Source: Cupriavidus necator
GTDB lineage: Bacteria; Pseudomonadota; Gammaproteobacteria; Burkholderiales; Burkholderiaceae
NCBI RefSeq assembly: GCF_013141915.1
Contig: NZ_SROX01000001.1
Location: 744,001 to 808,000 of the forward strand
Direction: 5' to 3'
Length of the DNA: 64,000 nucleotides
Within the stretch, counting starts at the first letter, position 1; the number at the start of each line of letters is the position of its first letter. The notes below the pieces were generated by a model. It searched no databases. It worked only from the letters and a program-made list of their open reading frames with translations, and was not told the DNA's origin. Below are positions 18,766-27,133 of the stretch, piece by piece. The translations under genes were made by a program, and so were the position numbers.

Positions 18766-19665
18766 TCATGCCGGCGCCGCCGCCAGCGCTTGCGCCACCA
18801 GTTCGGCAAAGGCGTCCGCCATGCCGGAATTGGCAAGGTGACTGGGGCGGGCCATGCGCACCTCCACCACGCACGCAGGCTCGAGCGGCACCACGCGCAG
18901 GGCCTGCGCGAAGACACGTGCCGCATAAGGATTGACGATGCCGATGCCTGCGCCCTCCGCGGCGAGGCCGCAGATCGTTCCGGAGTAAGTGGTCTGCAGC
19001 GTCGCGGCCGGTTCGGCCCCGGCATCGCGCAACGCCTGCCACAGCGCGATCGAGAGTTCGTCATCCGCATTCAGCGTCAGCAGGCGCTGCCCCGCCAGGT
19101 GGGAGGCATGGAGGCGCTTTCGCGCAGCGAGCGGGTGCCCCGCGTGCATCACGCAAACGGCGCGCGCACGGTGCATCACCTGGATGTCGAATTGCGGATG
19201 ATCCAGCCGCCCGGTCGCCAGCACCAGGTCGAAGCGTCCATGCAACAGCCCTTCGCTGAGCTGGTGGCTGCCCACCGTTTGCAAGTCGACATGGACCTCG
19301 GGATGCAGCGCGATGAACCTGGCCAGGATGCCAGGCATCAGCCCGAGCCCCAGCGCCGGCGTGCACCCCAGCCGCAGCCATCCCGTACCGGACCGGCGCA
19401 GCAGGTCCACCTCCTGGCCGATACGTGCCAGCCCCTGGAAATGGCCCTGCACCGTTTCGAACAGCCGTTGCGCTTCCGGCGTCGGGCGCAAGCGGCCTTT
19501 GTCCATATCGAACAGCTTGAGGTCGGCGCCGGACTGCATCTGCGTCAACAGCCGGCTCACCGATGGCTGGGTGGTGTGCAGCATGGCTGCGGCGGCGGTC
19601 GTCGTGCCGGTCAGCATGACGGCGCGAAACGCTTCGATTTCGCGGAAAGTGGGCGGGCGCGGCAT
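18766..19665 (-). CDS. LysR family regulator
   Basis: 299 residues. The helix-turn-helix includes FREIEAFRAVMLTGTTTAAA and TTQPSVSRLLTQMQ; the effector domain follows (GWLRLGCTPALGLGLMPG). The beginning resembles OccR/NocR-like LysR proteins that respond to amino acid derivatives. It is divergent from the Bug gene at 19810 across 144 bp and probably controls it with the downstream propeller gene. Its 3' end converges with the alpha/beta hydrolase gene. Confidence 0.9.
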   Translation of the reverse strand: MPRPPTFREIEAFRAVMLTGTTTAAAAMLHTTQPSVSRLLTQMQSGADLKLFDMDKGRLRPTPEAQRLFETVQGHFQGLARIGQEVDLLRRSGTGWLRLGCTPALGLGLMPGILARFIALHPEVHVDLQTVGSHQLSEGLLHGRFDLVLATGRLDHPQFDIQVMHRARAVCVMHAGHPLAARKRLHASHLAGQRLLTLNADDELSIALWQALRDAGAEPAATLQTTYSGTICGLAAEGAGIGIVNPYAARVFAQALRVVPLEPACVVEVRMARPSHLANSGMADAFAELVAQALAAAPA

Positions 19666-19722
19666 AGGGGCAAGTCGTGGCAAGCCGGCCGAGTGTATAT
19701 CAAACGCGCATAGACACTGCGC

Positions 19723-19735
19723 AAAATTGAATTTT
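19723..19735. promoter_or_regulatory. AT-rich palindrome in divergent gap
   Basis: AAAATT-g-AATTTT stands in GC-rich DNA between the LysR (19665) and Bug (19810) starts. It could be part of an operator or an UP-like promoter element. Low confidence. Confidence 0.3.
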
Positions 19736-19809
19736 TCGGCATTGGGCGCCACGCCTACACTTGGCTCCGACCAACGGCCGCTTGGCCAGACTGACTCAGG
19801 AGACTCCCG

Positions 19810-20799
19810 ATGCCGCGCCAGCTGAAAAAAGCACGCTGCCTGCCCCCGATCACCGCCCTGCTTGCCGGCACCCTGTCCCTGCTCGCAGGCAGCGCCCACG
19901 CCGCCTACCCGGACCACGCCATCCGCCTGATCGTCCCGTTCAGCGCGGGCGGCAGCTCTGACCTGCAGGCACGCATGCTGGCTGACCGGCTGGGCAAGCT
20001 GTATGGCCAGACCGTGGTGGTGGAGAACCGCCCGGGTGCGGGCGGACATATCGGCGGCAAGGCCGTCGCCGACGCCCCGCCCGATGGCTATACGCTGCTG
20101 CTCGGCTCCATCGGCCTGCACGCGACCTATGGCACCTACCCCAAGCTGAACTACAACCCGGCGGCCGACCTGAAGGTCGTGACCGTGCTGGCGGAGATGC
20201 CGCATGTGGTCGTGGTCAATCCGCAGATCCAGGTGACGAGCCTGAAGCAGCTTGCCGAGACCGCCAGCAAGCGGCCGCAGGGCATGACGTTCGGTTCGGC
20301 CGGGGTCGGTTCGTCGGTGCACATGATCGGCGAGCAGTTCCGGGTTGCCACGGGCGCACCGCTGACGCACGTGCCCTACAAGGGCAGTTCGGCCGCCATG
20401 GCCGACCTGCTGGGCGGCCAGATCGACATGATGTTCGAGAATCCACCGACCACGCTGGGCTACATCCGTGCCGGCAAGCTGCGCGCCATCGCCGTGACCG
20501 GCAAGACGCGCTTGCCGGCGCTGCCCGAGGTGCCCACCGCGGCGGAATCGGGTGTGCCCGGCCTGGTGGCAACCTCATGGACCACCATCGCGGTAGGCGC
20601 CAAAGTGCCCGACGTCATTGCCGACAAACTGAATGCCGACATCCGCGGCATTGTCACCGCGCCAGAGTTCCGCAACGGACTCGCCGAGCAAGGCATGACC
20701 CCGGTCGCCAATACCCGTGATGCGGCCTCGAAATTCATTGGCGCGGAGAAGGCGCGCTGGGACGAGGTCATCAAGAAGGCAAAGCTCAACGCTGAATAA
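19810..20799 (+). CDS. Bug family (TctC) periplasmic binding protein
   Basis: 329 residues with a Sec signal ending at GSAHAAYPDHAIR. Motifs: RLIVPFSAGGSSDLQAR, VVVENRPGAGGHIGG, HVPYKGSSAAMADLLGGQIDMMFEN. A carboxylate solute is expected from the family. The ATG follows AGGAGACTCCCG. The gene is divergent from a LysR gene and is followed after 39 bp by the 431-residue propeller-like protein, probably in one operon. No TctAB genes are nearby. Confidence 0.92.
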   Translation: MPRQLKKARCLPPITALLAGTLSLLAGSAHAAYPDHAIRLIVPFSAGGSSDLQARMLADRLGKLYGQTVVVENRPGAGGHIGGKAVADAPPDGYTLLLGSIGLHATYGTYPKLNYNPAADLKVVTVLAEMPHVVVVNPQIQVTSLKQLAETASKRPQGMTFGSAGVGSSVHMIGEQFRVATGAPLTHVPYKGSSAAMADLLGGQIDMMFENPPTTLGYIRAGKLRAIAVTGKTRLPALPEVPTAAESGVPGLVATSWTTIAVGAKVPDVIADKLNADIRGIVTAPEFRNGLAEQGMTPVANTRDAASKFIGAEKARWDEVIKKAKLNAE

Positions 20800-20838
20800 A
20801 CCGACACCGCATCGGCTTCACAATCGTCAACTTCGCGC

Positions 20839-22134
20839 ATGCCCATGCAACACCCAGCCATTCAACGCCTGCCCCTTCCTTGCCGCCGCCTTGGCGACGG
20901 CAAGTACCATCACTTCTTCGGCTACTACAACAAGAGCCCGTGGGATCGCGGTGACCGCTACATGCTCGCGCACCGGGTCCCCATGGCCGACGCCGACCTA
21001 ACGCCCGACCTAGTGGCGCAGATCGGCTATTTCGACACCCACGATCAGGACCGTTTCGTCACCGTTGGCGAAACCCGGGCCTGGAACTGGCAGATGGGCG
21101 CGCAGCTGCAATGGCTGGACGGCGCGCCCGGCCGGCAGGTGATCTACAACTGCCGCATCGATGACGAATCGGTTTTCTATCCCGGCCTGGGCGCTGCGGT
21201 CTGCGACGTCGAGAACGGCTCCTTGCGCTACCTGCCCATGCCCGTGTACGTCGTCGCGCCAGACAGCCGCTATGCGTTATGTGTCGACTACCGCCGGCTC
21301 TACGTGACGCACCCGACCATCGGCTACAGCGATGAAAGCTCGCTGCGCGCGCGGCCGTCGCCAGAACTGGCGCCGGCGCACGATGGCATCCATGCCATGG
21401 AGATCGAAACCGGGCAGTCGCGCCTGATCGTCAGCTACCAGGATCTCCGCGATTTCCATCCCGTGGCTTCGATGGACAAGGCGATCCACTGGGTCAGCCA
21501 CATCGAGATCAATCCGTCGTCTTCGCGCGTACTGTTCCTGCACCGCTGGACCGAACGCGTCGAGGACGAGACCTGCTTCCTGCATCGCCTGATCACCGTC
21601 AACCCGGACGGCTCGGACATGCGGCTGCTGGAGTGTTCCGACCATCCGTTGCCACAACTGGCCGGGCACTTCGATCCGGATGCAGTGGGCACTTTCGACT
21701 ACGAGAAGTCGGAGTACCAGATCTCGCATCCGTTATGGAAGAACGACACGCACATCATCGTCTGGGGCCCGCATGACGGCAGCATCCACTACCACCTGTA
21801 CGAAGACCGGGCCGGCGGTGAGGTCACGGTAATCGGCGCGGGCTTGCTGACCGAGAACGGCCACATGACGTTCTCGCGCACGCATCCGCAATGGTTGCTC
21901 AGCGATACCTACCCAGATGCGCAGACCAACGAGCGTGTGCTGTTCCTCTACCATGTCGAGCGCGATGTGCGCTACGACATCGGCACGTTCTACACCAGCC
22001 CCGACCTGAAGAAAGAGAACCGGTGTGATCTGCATCCACGCTGGAGCCGCCATGGCACGGAGATTTGCATCGATTCGATCCATGAAGGCGACCGGCAGAT
22101 GTACGTCCTCGACGCCGATTTCGTGGCTGCATGA
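20839..22134 (+). CDS. Beta-propeller-like protein of unknown function (TolB/oligogalacturonate-lyase-like)
   Basis: 431 residues. The beginning has the striking motif KYHHFFGYYNKSPWDRGDRYML, shown here as GKYHHFFGYYNKSPW, then repeated blade-like segments with WDLRD-type strands: HHWVSHIEINPSSSRVLFLHRW-like (SRVLFLHRW), HPLWKNDTHIIVWGPH, DLHPRWSRHGTEICIDS. These resemble PD40/TolB propeller repeats and oligogalacturonate-lyase-like proteins, where conserved His residues bind a metal. No signal peptide is present, so it is cytoplasmic. It lies after a Bug gene and before a converging MarR gene. A function in degrading an imported acid is possible but not shown. Confidence 0.75.
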   Translation: MPMQHPAIQRLPLPCRRLGDGKYHHFFGYYNKSPWDRGDRYMLAHRVPMADADLTPDLVAQIGYFDTHDQDRFVTVGETRAWNWQMGAQLQWLDGAPGRQVIYNCRIDDESVFYPGLGAAVCDVENGSLRYLPMPVYVVAPDSRYALCVDYRRLYVTHPTIGYSDESSLRARPSPELAPAHDGIHAMEIETGQSRLIVSYQDLRDFHPVASMDKAIHWVSHIEINPSSSRVLFLHRWTERVEDETCFLHRLITVNPDGSDMRLLECSDHPLPQLAGHFDPDAVGTFDYEKSEYQISHPLWKNDTHIIVWGPHDGSIHYHLYEDRAGGEVTVIGAGLLTENGHMTFSRTHPQWLLSDTYPDAQTNERVLFLYHVERDVRYDIGTFYTSPDLKKENRCDLHPRWSRHGTEICIDSIHEGDRQMYVLDADFVAA

Positions 22135-22160
22135 CGGCGCACCGCCCCAAGACCGCAGCG

Positions 22161-22712
22161 CTACTTTTTCTCCGCGCGCCACAACTGCTGCAGTTCCCAC
22201 GCCGGCGCCTCGCCCGCCGGCTGCGGCAACGCCTGGGCCTCGGCCAGCATGGCGCCGGCCTGTGCCTGCAGCTTGTCCAGGCAGCGTGACAGAACCCGGG
22301 CCTCTTCGGCAGACAGGCAGGCGGCCAGCCGCGTATTGAAGTCACGCGCCTGCTCGAAGGCGGCGCGGTAAACCGCTGTGCCGGCCTCGGTCAGCGTGAA
22401 GGCCGCCGCACGCCGGTCCTGCGCGCGTGTTTCGCGGCGCACCAGGCCGCGTTCCACCAACGCGTGGACGGCGCGGCTGGCCAGCACCTTGTCGAGCCCG
22501 GCGCTGTCGGCCAGTTCGGTCAGCCGCGTGCCGGGCTGCTCGCCCAGGAAGGCAATCATGCGCCATTCGCGCCGCGTCACGCCAGCCCGCGCGCGCAGGT
22601 GCAGCGCGGCCGCGCCGAGCGCGACGCGGTTCAGGTGATAGACCCGGTAGTTGATGAAATCGGCCAGCCGCCGCGGCCGCTGCAGGCGGGTGCCGCCGTT
22701 GTCGTGTGCCAT
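22161..22712 (-). CDS. MarR family regulator
   Basis: 183 residues. The winged helix contains VTRREWRMIAFLGEQPGTRLTELA (in parts EWRMIAFLGEQPG and LTELADSAGLDKVLASRAV) and the wing ETRAQDRRAAAFTLTEAG. MarR dimers usually repress an adjacent catabolic or efflux operon and release DNA when a phenolic or acid ligand binds. It is divergent from the Bug-sulfatase pair across 96 bp, where a TTGAC-N3-GTCAA palindrome sits 19 bp before its start. Confidence 0.9.
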   Translation of the reverse strand: MAHDNGGTRLQRPRRLADFINYRVYHLNRVALGAAALHLRARAGVTRREWRMIAFLGEQPGTRLTELADSAGLDKVLASRAVHALVERGLVRRETRAQDRRAAAFTLTEAGTAVYRAAFEQARDFNTRLAACLSAEEARVLSRCLDKLQAQAGAMLAEAQALPQPAGEAPAWELQQLWRAEKK

Positions 22713-22730
22713 GCCACGCCCGAAATTTAG

Positions 22731-22743
22731 TTGACTTTGTCAA
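22731..22743. promoter_or_regulatory. Candidate MarR operator
   Basis: TTGAC-TTT-GTCAA with a partly symmetric flank lies in the divergent gap between the MarR and Bug genes. The site is of MarR type in size and position, and TTGAC may also serve as a -35 element. Confidence 0.4.
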
Positions 22744-22808
22744 TTATATCGGCCGGTGTTAGCTTCCCGTCCATGCCGGCCGCCGGCGCATAACAGACAG
22801 GAGACACC

Positions 22809-23786
22809 GTGAGACCTCGCAACTTCCTCCCCCACCTTGCCGCATGCTTGCTGGCCGTCGCCGCGGCCTGGTCCGCACCGGCCGGCGCGCAATCGGACCG
22901 GCCGCTGCGCATCCTGGTGGGCTACCCCGCCGGCGGCACCGCCGACCTGGCCGCGCGCCTGGTTGGCGACAAGCTGCGCGAGACCCTGAACCAGACCGTG
23001 GTGATCGAGAACAAACCGGGCGCCGGCGGACGACTGGTGATGGACTACGCGCGCACGCAGCCGGCCGATGGCAATACGCTGGTCGTCGCCAACTCAGCGG
23101 TGATGACTATTGCGCCGCTGGTCTACCGCAAGCTCAACTACGATATCCAGCGCGATTTCATCCCGGTGGCGCAGGCTGCCAACTTCCAGCTCGCGCTGGC
23201 CACCGGTCCGGGCAGCCCGGCGCGCACGCTGAAGGATTACGTGGCCTGGCTCAAGGCCGGTGCGCAGAACAACTCCTACGCGTCGCCCGCGCTGGGCAGC
23301 ATTCCACATTTCTTCGGGCTGATGATCGGCAAGCAGGTGGGCGTCGAGATGCTGCACGTGCCGTTCAACGGCTCGGCGCCGCTGATGAGCGCACTGGTCG
23401 GCGGCCAGGTGCCGGCCTCGGTCGATACCCTGGCCGACCTGACCGAGATGCATCGCGCCGGCAAGATCCGCGTGCTGGCCACCTCCGGCTCGCACCGTTC
23501 GGTGGCGCTGCCGGAGGTACCGACATTCACGGAACTCGGCTACCGGGGCATCGAGGGCGAAGGCCGCTATGGCGTGCTGGCGCCCGCCGGCACGCCGCGG
23601 GCGGCGCTGGAGCGGCTCAATGCCGCCATCGTCAAGGCGGTGCAGTCGCCCGACCTGCGCGAGAAATTCCTGAAGCTCGGGCTCGAACCCGCCACCGGCC
23701 CCGCCGACGCCTTCGCCGGGGTGCTGAAGGCCGACGCCGCCAAGTGGGCACCGGTGGTCAAGGCGTCCGGCTATACCGGCGACTGA
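22809..23786 (+). CDS. Bug family (TctC) periplasmic binding protein
   Basis: 325 residues starting at GTG (AGGAGACACC precedes it). The Sec signal ends near APAGAQSDRPLRI. Motifs: RILVGYPAGGTADLAAR, VVIENKPGAGGRLVM and LHVPFNGSAPLMSALVGGQVPASVD. It is followed 34 bp later by a sulfatase gene, so the two may handle a sulfated or phosphonated acid. A divergent MarR gene is the likely regulator. No cognate TctAB is seen. Confidence 0.91.
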   Translation: MRPRNFLPHLAACLLAVAAAWSAPAGAQSDRPLRILVGYPAGGTADLAARLVGDKLRETLNQTVVIENKPGAGGRLVMDYARTQPADGNTLVVANSAVMTIAPLVYRKLNYDIQRDFIPVAQAANFQLALATGPGSPARTLKDYVAWLKAGAQNNSYASPALGSIPHFFGLMIGKQVGVEMLHVPFNGSAPLMSALVGGQVPASVDTLADLTEMHRAGKIRVLATSGSHRSVALPEVPTFTELGYRGIEGEGRYGVLAPAGTPRAALERLNAAIVKAVQSPDLREKFLKLGLEPATGPADAFAGVLKADAAKWAPVVKASGYTGD

Positions 23787-23820
23787 TGCCCGCCACCCCG
23801 CTTTCCGCGACCTTCTGACC

Positions 23821-25389
23821 ATGACGATCCGCAATACCCTCTTCATCATGTGCGACCAGCTGCGGCGCGACCACCTGGGCTGCTACGGCCACCCGACGCT
23901 GCGCACCCGCAACATCGACACACTGGCCGCGCGCGGCGTGCGCTTCGACCGCGCCTATGTCACTTCCGGGGTCTGCGGCCCCAGCCGCATGAGCTTCTAC
24001 ACCGGACGCTACGTCAGCAGCCACGGCGCTACCTGGAACCGGGTGCCGCTGTCGGTCGGTGAAATCACGCTGGGTGAATACCTGAAGGACAGCGGCCGCG
24101 CGCTGGCGCTGGCGGGCAAGACCCACGTGATGCCCGACAACGCCAACCTGAAGCGGCTGCACCTGGACGGCGGCACCGAGCTGGAGACGCTGCTGTGCAG
24201 CGGCCACTTCACCGAAGTCGACCGCCATGACGGCCATCATGCAGAGCCGCGCAGCGCCTATGCCGACTGGCTGCGCCAGCAAGGCTACGACAGCGCCGAC
24301 CCTTGGACCGACTACGTGATCAGCGCGGAGAACGCGCGCGGCGAGATCGTTTCGGGGTGGCACATGCGCAATGCCGGGCTGCCCGCGCGCGTGGCCGAGC
24401 CGCATTCCGAGACCGCCTACACCGTCGACCAGGCCATGCAGTACATCGGCGCGCGCGGCGACGAGCCGTGGGTGCTGCACCTGTCGCTGGTCAAGCCGCA
24501 CTGGCCCTACCTCGCTCCCGCACCGTATCACGCCGCCTATGCGCTGGACGACTGCCTGCCGTTGCAGCGCCACGAGGCCGAGCTGGAAGACCCGCATCCG
24601 GTGCTGACGGCCTATCGCACGCAGGAGGAATGCGCCAACTTCATGCGGCGCGAGGTGTCGGACACGGTTCGCCCCGCCTACCAGGGCCTGATCCAGCAGA
24701 TCGACGACCGGCTGGGGCTGCTGTGGGAACAACTGGAGCGCCTGGGCCGCTGGGACGACACGCTGATCGTCTTCACGGCCGACCATGGCGATTTCCTTGG
24801 CGACCACTGGCTGGGCGAGAAGGAACAGTTCTACGACACCGTGCAGAACATCCCGCTGATCGTCTACGACCCCTCGCCGCAGGCCGATGCCACCCGGGGC
24901 ACGGCGCAGGACAGCCTGGTCAGCGCGGTCGACGTGGTGCCCACGGTGCTGGATGCGCTGGGCCTGCCGCCCGCCGACCACCGCGTCGAAGGCCGCTCGC
25001 TGCTGGACCTGACGCGCGCCGGCGAGCGCACCGGCGCCGGCGCCTGGCGCGATGCCGTGGTCTCGGAGCTCGACTACGCCTACCGCGGCGCGCGTGTCGC
25101 GCTGGGCCGCCATCCCGGCGAATGCCGCGCCTGGATGGTGCGCGACGCGCGCTGGAAGTATGTGCATTGGCAGGGCTTCCGGCCCCAGCTGTTCGACCTG
25201 TTGAACGATCCGCAGGAGTTTTTCGACCTGGGCACCGACCCCGCACACGAAGCCGTGCGCAGCGCCATGCGGCTGCGCCTGCTCGACTGGTTCTGCACGC
25301 TCAAGCCACGCGTCACGGTGACCAACGAAGAAGTCGCGGCCAAGACCAATGTGTACAAGCAGGCCGGCGTCTTCTTCGGTGTCTGGTAA
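23821..25389 (+). CDS. Sulfatase-like hydrolase (alkaline phosphatase superfamily)
   Basis: 522 residues. The active-site motif CGPSRMSFYTGR has Cys52, matching the C-x-P-x-R signature whose cysteine is turned into formylglycine. Metal ligands are indicated by IMCDQLRRDH (Asp12) and FTADHGDFLGDHWL. No signal peptide is visible, so it is cytoplasmic, as are phosphonate monoester hydrolases and choline-sulfatase-like enzymes of this branch. The C-terminal section (YVHWQGFRPQLFDLLNDPQEFFDLG) is typical of these. The substrate is unknown; a sulfate or phosphonate ester imported with help of the Bug protein is likely. The formylglycine-generating enzyme is not in the window. Confidence 0.88.
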   Translation: MTIRNTLFIMCDQLRRDHLGCYGHPTLRTRNIDTLAARGVRFDRAYVTSGVCGPSRMSFYTGRYVSSHGATWNRVPLSVGEITLGEYLKDSGRALALAGKTHVMPDNANLKRLHLDGGTELETLLCSGHFTEVDRHDGHHAEPRSAYADWLRQQGYDSADPWTDYVISAENARGEIVSGWHMRNAGLPARVAEPHSETAYTVDQAMQYIGARGDEPWVLHLSLVKPHWPYLAPAPYHAAYALDDCLPLQRHEAELEDPHPVLTAYRTQEECANFMRREVSDTVRPAYQGLIQQIDDRLGLLWEQLERLGRWDDTLIVFTADHGDFLGDHWLGEKEQFYDTVQNIPLIVYDPSPQADATRGTAQDSLVSAVDVVPTVLDALGLPPADHRVEGRSLLDLTRAGERTGAGAWRDAVVSELDYAYRGARVALGRHPGECRAWMVRDARWKYVHWQGFRPQLFDLLNDPQEFFDLGTDPAHEAVRSAMRLRLLDWFCTLKPRVTVTNEEVAAKTNVYKQAGVFFGVW

Positions 25390-25608
25390 CCGGATCGCAG
25401 CCGTGCAAAGAACCGCCGCGGCGGCCGGCGCCGGACGCCTGAAAAAGTTGCACGGTGTGCCTGTCGATACTGCAACCGCGTGACGCAGCCGGCATATCAG
25501 GCCGCACCCGCCGCCGCCCGAGGCCCGACACCGGCGTCGGCGCGGATGGCGTATCCCTTGCAACAGGGGCTGGAGGGCCCTCAGTTCGGGCCGGCAACCG
25601 GAGCGATC

Positions 25609-26133
25609 ATGAAGAACATCTGGATCCTGGTGGCGGACGAATCCGTCGCCCGAATTTTCGCCTCGCATGCCGACAGCGCTCCGCTGGAGGTGATCGAGGA
25701 AATCACCGACGCGGCTGCGCACGCGGACCGCGCCGACCTGCGCCGCGATGCCTACGGCCGCCGCGCCCAGGCACCGGCGCAAGGCGACGCGGGCCACCCC
25801 GGCGCCCATCAGGTGGGGACTGCCACGGTAACGTCTTCGGCCGGCGAGGACGAGCTGCACCAGGAAGCGCAACTGTTTGCCCGGCGCGTGGCGCATTACC
25901 TGGGCGATGCGCGCAACAAGCAGCGCTTCGACGAACTGGCATTGATCGCGGCGCCGCGCTTCCTCGGACTGCTGCGCAAGACCCTTCCGCCGGCCGTCAC
26001 CGGAGTCGTCACCAAGGAAATCGGCAAGGATTTCATCCACGTGCCCAATAACGACCTGCAGCAGCGGCTGGCCGACGAAGGCATCGTGCCCGCGCGCCGC
26101 GACCAACGCGTCAATACCGGCCGCGACCGCTAG
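25609..26133 (+). CDS. Host attachment protein family (PF10116-like)
   Basis: 174 residues. The start MKNIWILVADESVARIF, the central LARRVAHYLGDARN-like region (FARRVAHYLGDARNKQRFDELALIAAPRFLGLLRK in pieces FARRVAHYLGDA and LIAAPRFLGLLRK) and KEIGKDFIHVPNNDLQQRL fit the family named for a protein needed for attachment to host cells, first noted in rhizobia. The fold resembles release-factor eRF1-type/actin-like RNase H domains and the real activity is unclear. The start at 25609 is chosen because the homologous part begins there; an upstream extension is unlike it. It is probably a monocistronic unit ended by the hairpin at 26151. Confidence 0.82.
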   Translation: MKNIWILVADESVARIFASHADSAPLEVIEEITDAAAHADRADLRRDAYGRRAQAPAQGDAGHPGAHQVGTATVTSSAGEDELHQEAQLFARRVAHYLGDARNKQRFDELALIAAPRFLGLLRKTLPPAVTGVVTKEIGKDFIHVPNNDLQQRLADEGIVPARRDQRVNTGRDR

Positions 26134-26150
26134 CGGGATCCGATCAACCG

Positions 26151-26180
26151 GCAGCCGCCTGGGCCGGCGCGGGCGGCTGC
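26151..26180. terminator. Terminator-like hairpin between convergent genes
   Basis: GCAGCCGCC (26151-26159) pairs perfectly with GGCGGCTGC (26172-26180) across a 12-base loop, with a loose T-rich tail (CTTTCATCTTTTC) on the + side. It lies between the converging host-attachment and GntR genes. Confidence 0.5.
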
Positions 26181-26249
26181 GCCGCTTTCATCTTTTCATA
26201 CATCGGGCAGGTTGGCGGCAAGCCTTGCGGCACAGCACCCGCGGTCGCG

Positions 26250-26966
26250 TTACCGCGTTAACTTCCATTTGTAGGCGTAGCGTTCCGAGCGGAACAGCAG
26301 GTCGGCGCAGAACAGCGGCGTGCCGTCGATGTCGTACGGCGTGCAGCGCAATCGCAACAGCGGCAACCCTGCCGCGACGCCGAGCTTGCGGGCCACGTCC
26401 GCAGGCGCCGCAATGGCACTGGCTTCCATCGCCACATCGCGAAAGCGATACCCGAGCCGGCTTTCGAACAACGCCATGGCGTCGTTGGTTTCCAGGTCTT
26501 CCTGCGCCAGGCGGCGCATCAGCGGCTCGGGACCCATCAGGTTGAAATATGCAACCGGCACGTCGTCCCAGTAGCGCACCGTGGCGACGCTCAAGACCTT
26601 CTCGCCGGGTTGCAGGCTCAGTGCCGCGGCGACATGGGGCGGTGCCCGCAGCAGTCGCACCGAAGCCAGCTTGCCGTAGGCCAACTGGCCGCGCGCACGT
26701 GCGGTTTCGTAGAAGCCGGTCAGCGCGCCAAGGCTCGGGGTATCGGCCGGGCGCGTCACGAAGCTGCCCTTGCCATTCACTTTTTCGATCAGGCCCCCGT
26801 TGTGCAGGCCGGACAGGGCCTGCCGCACGGTGATCCGGCTGACGCCGAACTCGGCCATCAATTCCGCCTCAGATGGCAGCTTGGCCCCGGGGCCCAATGT
26901 ATTGCTGGCGATCCGCTGGCGGATCTCGCTTTCGATCTCTTTGAACCTGGGCAGTGCCACGTGCAT
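26250..26966 (-). CDS. GntR family regulator, HutC subfamily (UTRA domain)
   Basis: 238 residues. The winged helix includes LGPGAKLPSEAELMAEFG and SRITVRQALSGLHNGGLIEKV; the UTRA domain follows (ALTGFYETARARGQLAYGKLAS; VRYWDDVPVAYFNLMGPE in part). I chose the ATG at 26966 (MHVALPRF) because an earlier ATG at 27017 lies inside a palindromic operator copy. It is divergent from the GMC/TauD/aldehyde dehydrogenase operon and both genes share two operator candidates of HutC type, implying autoregulated repression. Confidence 0.9.
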   Translation of the reverse strand: MHVALPRFKEIESEIRQRIASNTLGPGAKLPSEAELMAEFGVSRITVRQALSGLHNGGLIEKVNGKGSFVTRPADTPSLGALTGFYETARARGQLAYGKLASVRLLRAPPHVAAALSLQPGEKVLSVATVRYWDDVPVAYFNLMGPEPLMRRLAQEDLETNDAMALFESRLGYRFRDVAMEASAIAAPADVARKLGVAAGLPLLRLRCTPYDIDGTPLFCADLLFRSERYAYKWKLTR

Positions 26967-27008
26967 TCCGCCCCGGCGGGCGGCTCCTAACTCAGTGGGG
27001 CGGATTAT

Positions 27009-27024
27009 ACCTATCATGACAGGT
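27009..27024. promoter_or_regulatory. HutC-type operator, imperfect copy
   Basis: ACCTATCATGACAGGT is a 16-bp near-palindrome similar to the perfect site at 27042-27057. The two centres are 33 bp apart, about three helical turns, which suits cooperative binding. It lies 43 bp before the GntR start. Confidence 0.6.
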
Positions 27025-27041
27025 GGCGTCGCAACCTATTG

Positions 27042-27057
27042 ACCTGTTATAACAGGT
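27042..27057. promoter_or_regulatory. HutC-type operator, perfect 16-bp palindrome
   Basis: ACCTGTTATAACAGGT reads the same on both strands and contains GTTATAAC, matching the GT-N-TA-N-AC style of HutC-group operators. It sits in the divergent gap, 77 bp before the GMC start at 27134 and 76 bp before the GntR start at 26966. Confidence 0.72.
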
Positions 27058-27133
27058 AATGGCAGTATCCGTGGTCACCAGCTGCTTGCGCCCCGCACGA
27101 TCACGCAGGCTGGCAACTCAGGAGACACGACAA

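Noticed and set aside
26134-26249. A small minus-strand peptide containing PPTCPMYEKMKAAQPP
   Set aside because: No ATG start with a ribosome site is present apart from internal ones, and the proline/alanine end is explained by the terminator hairpin.
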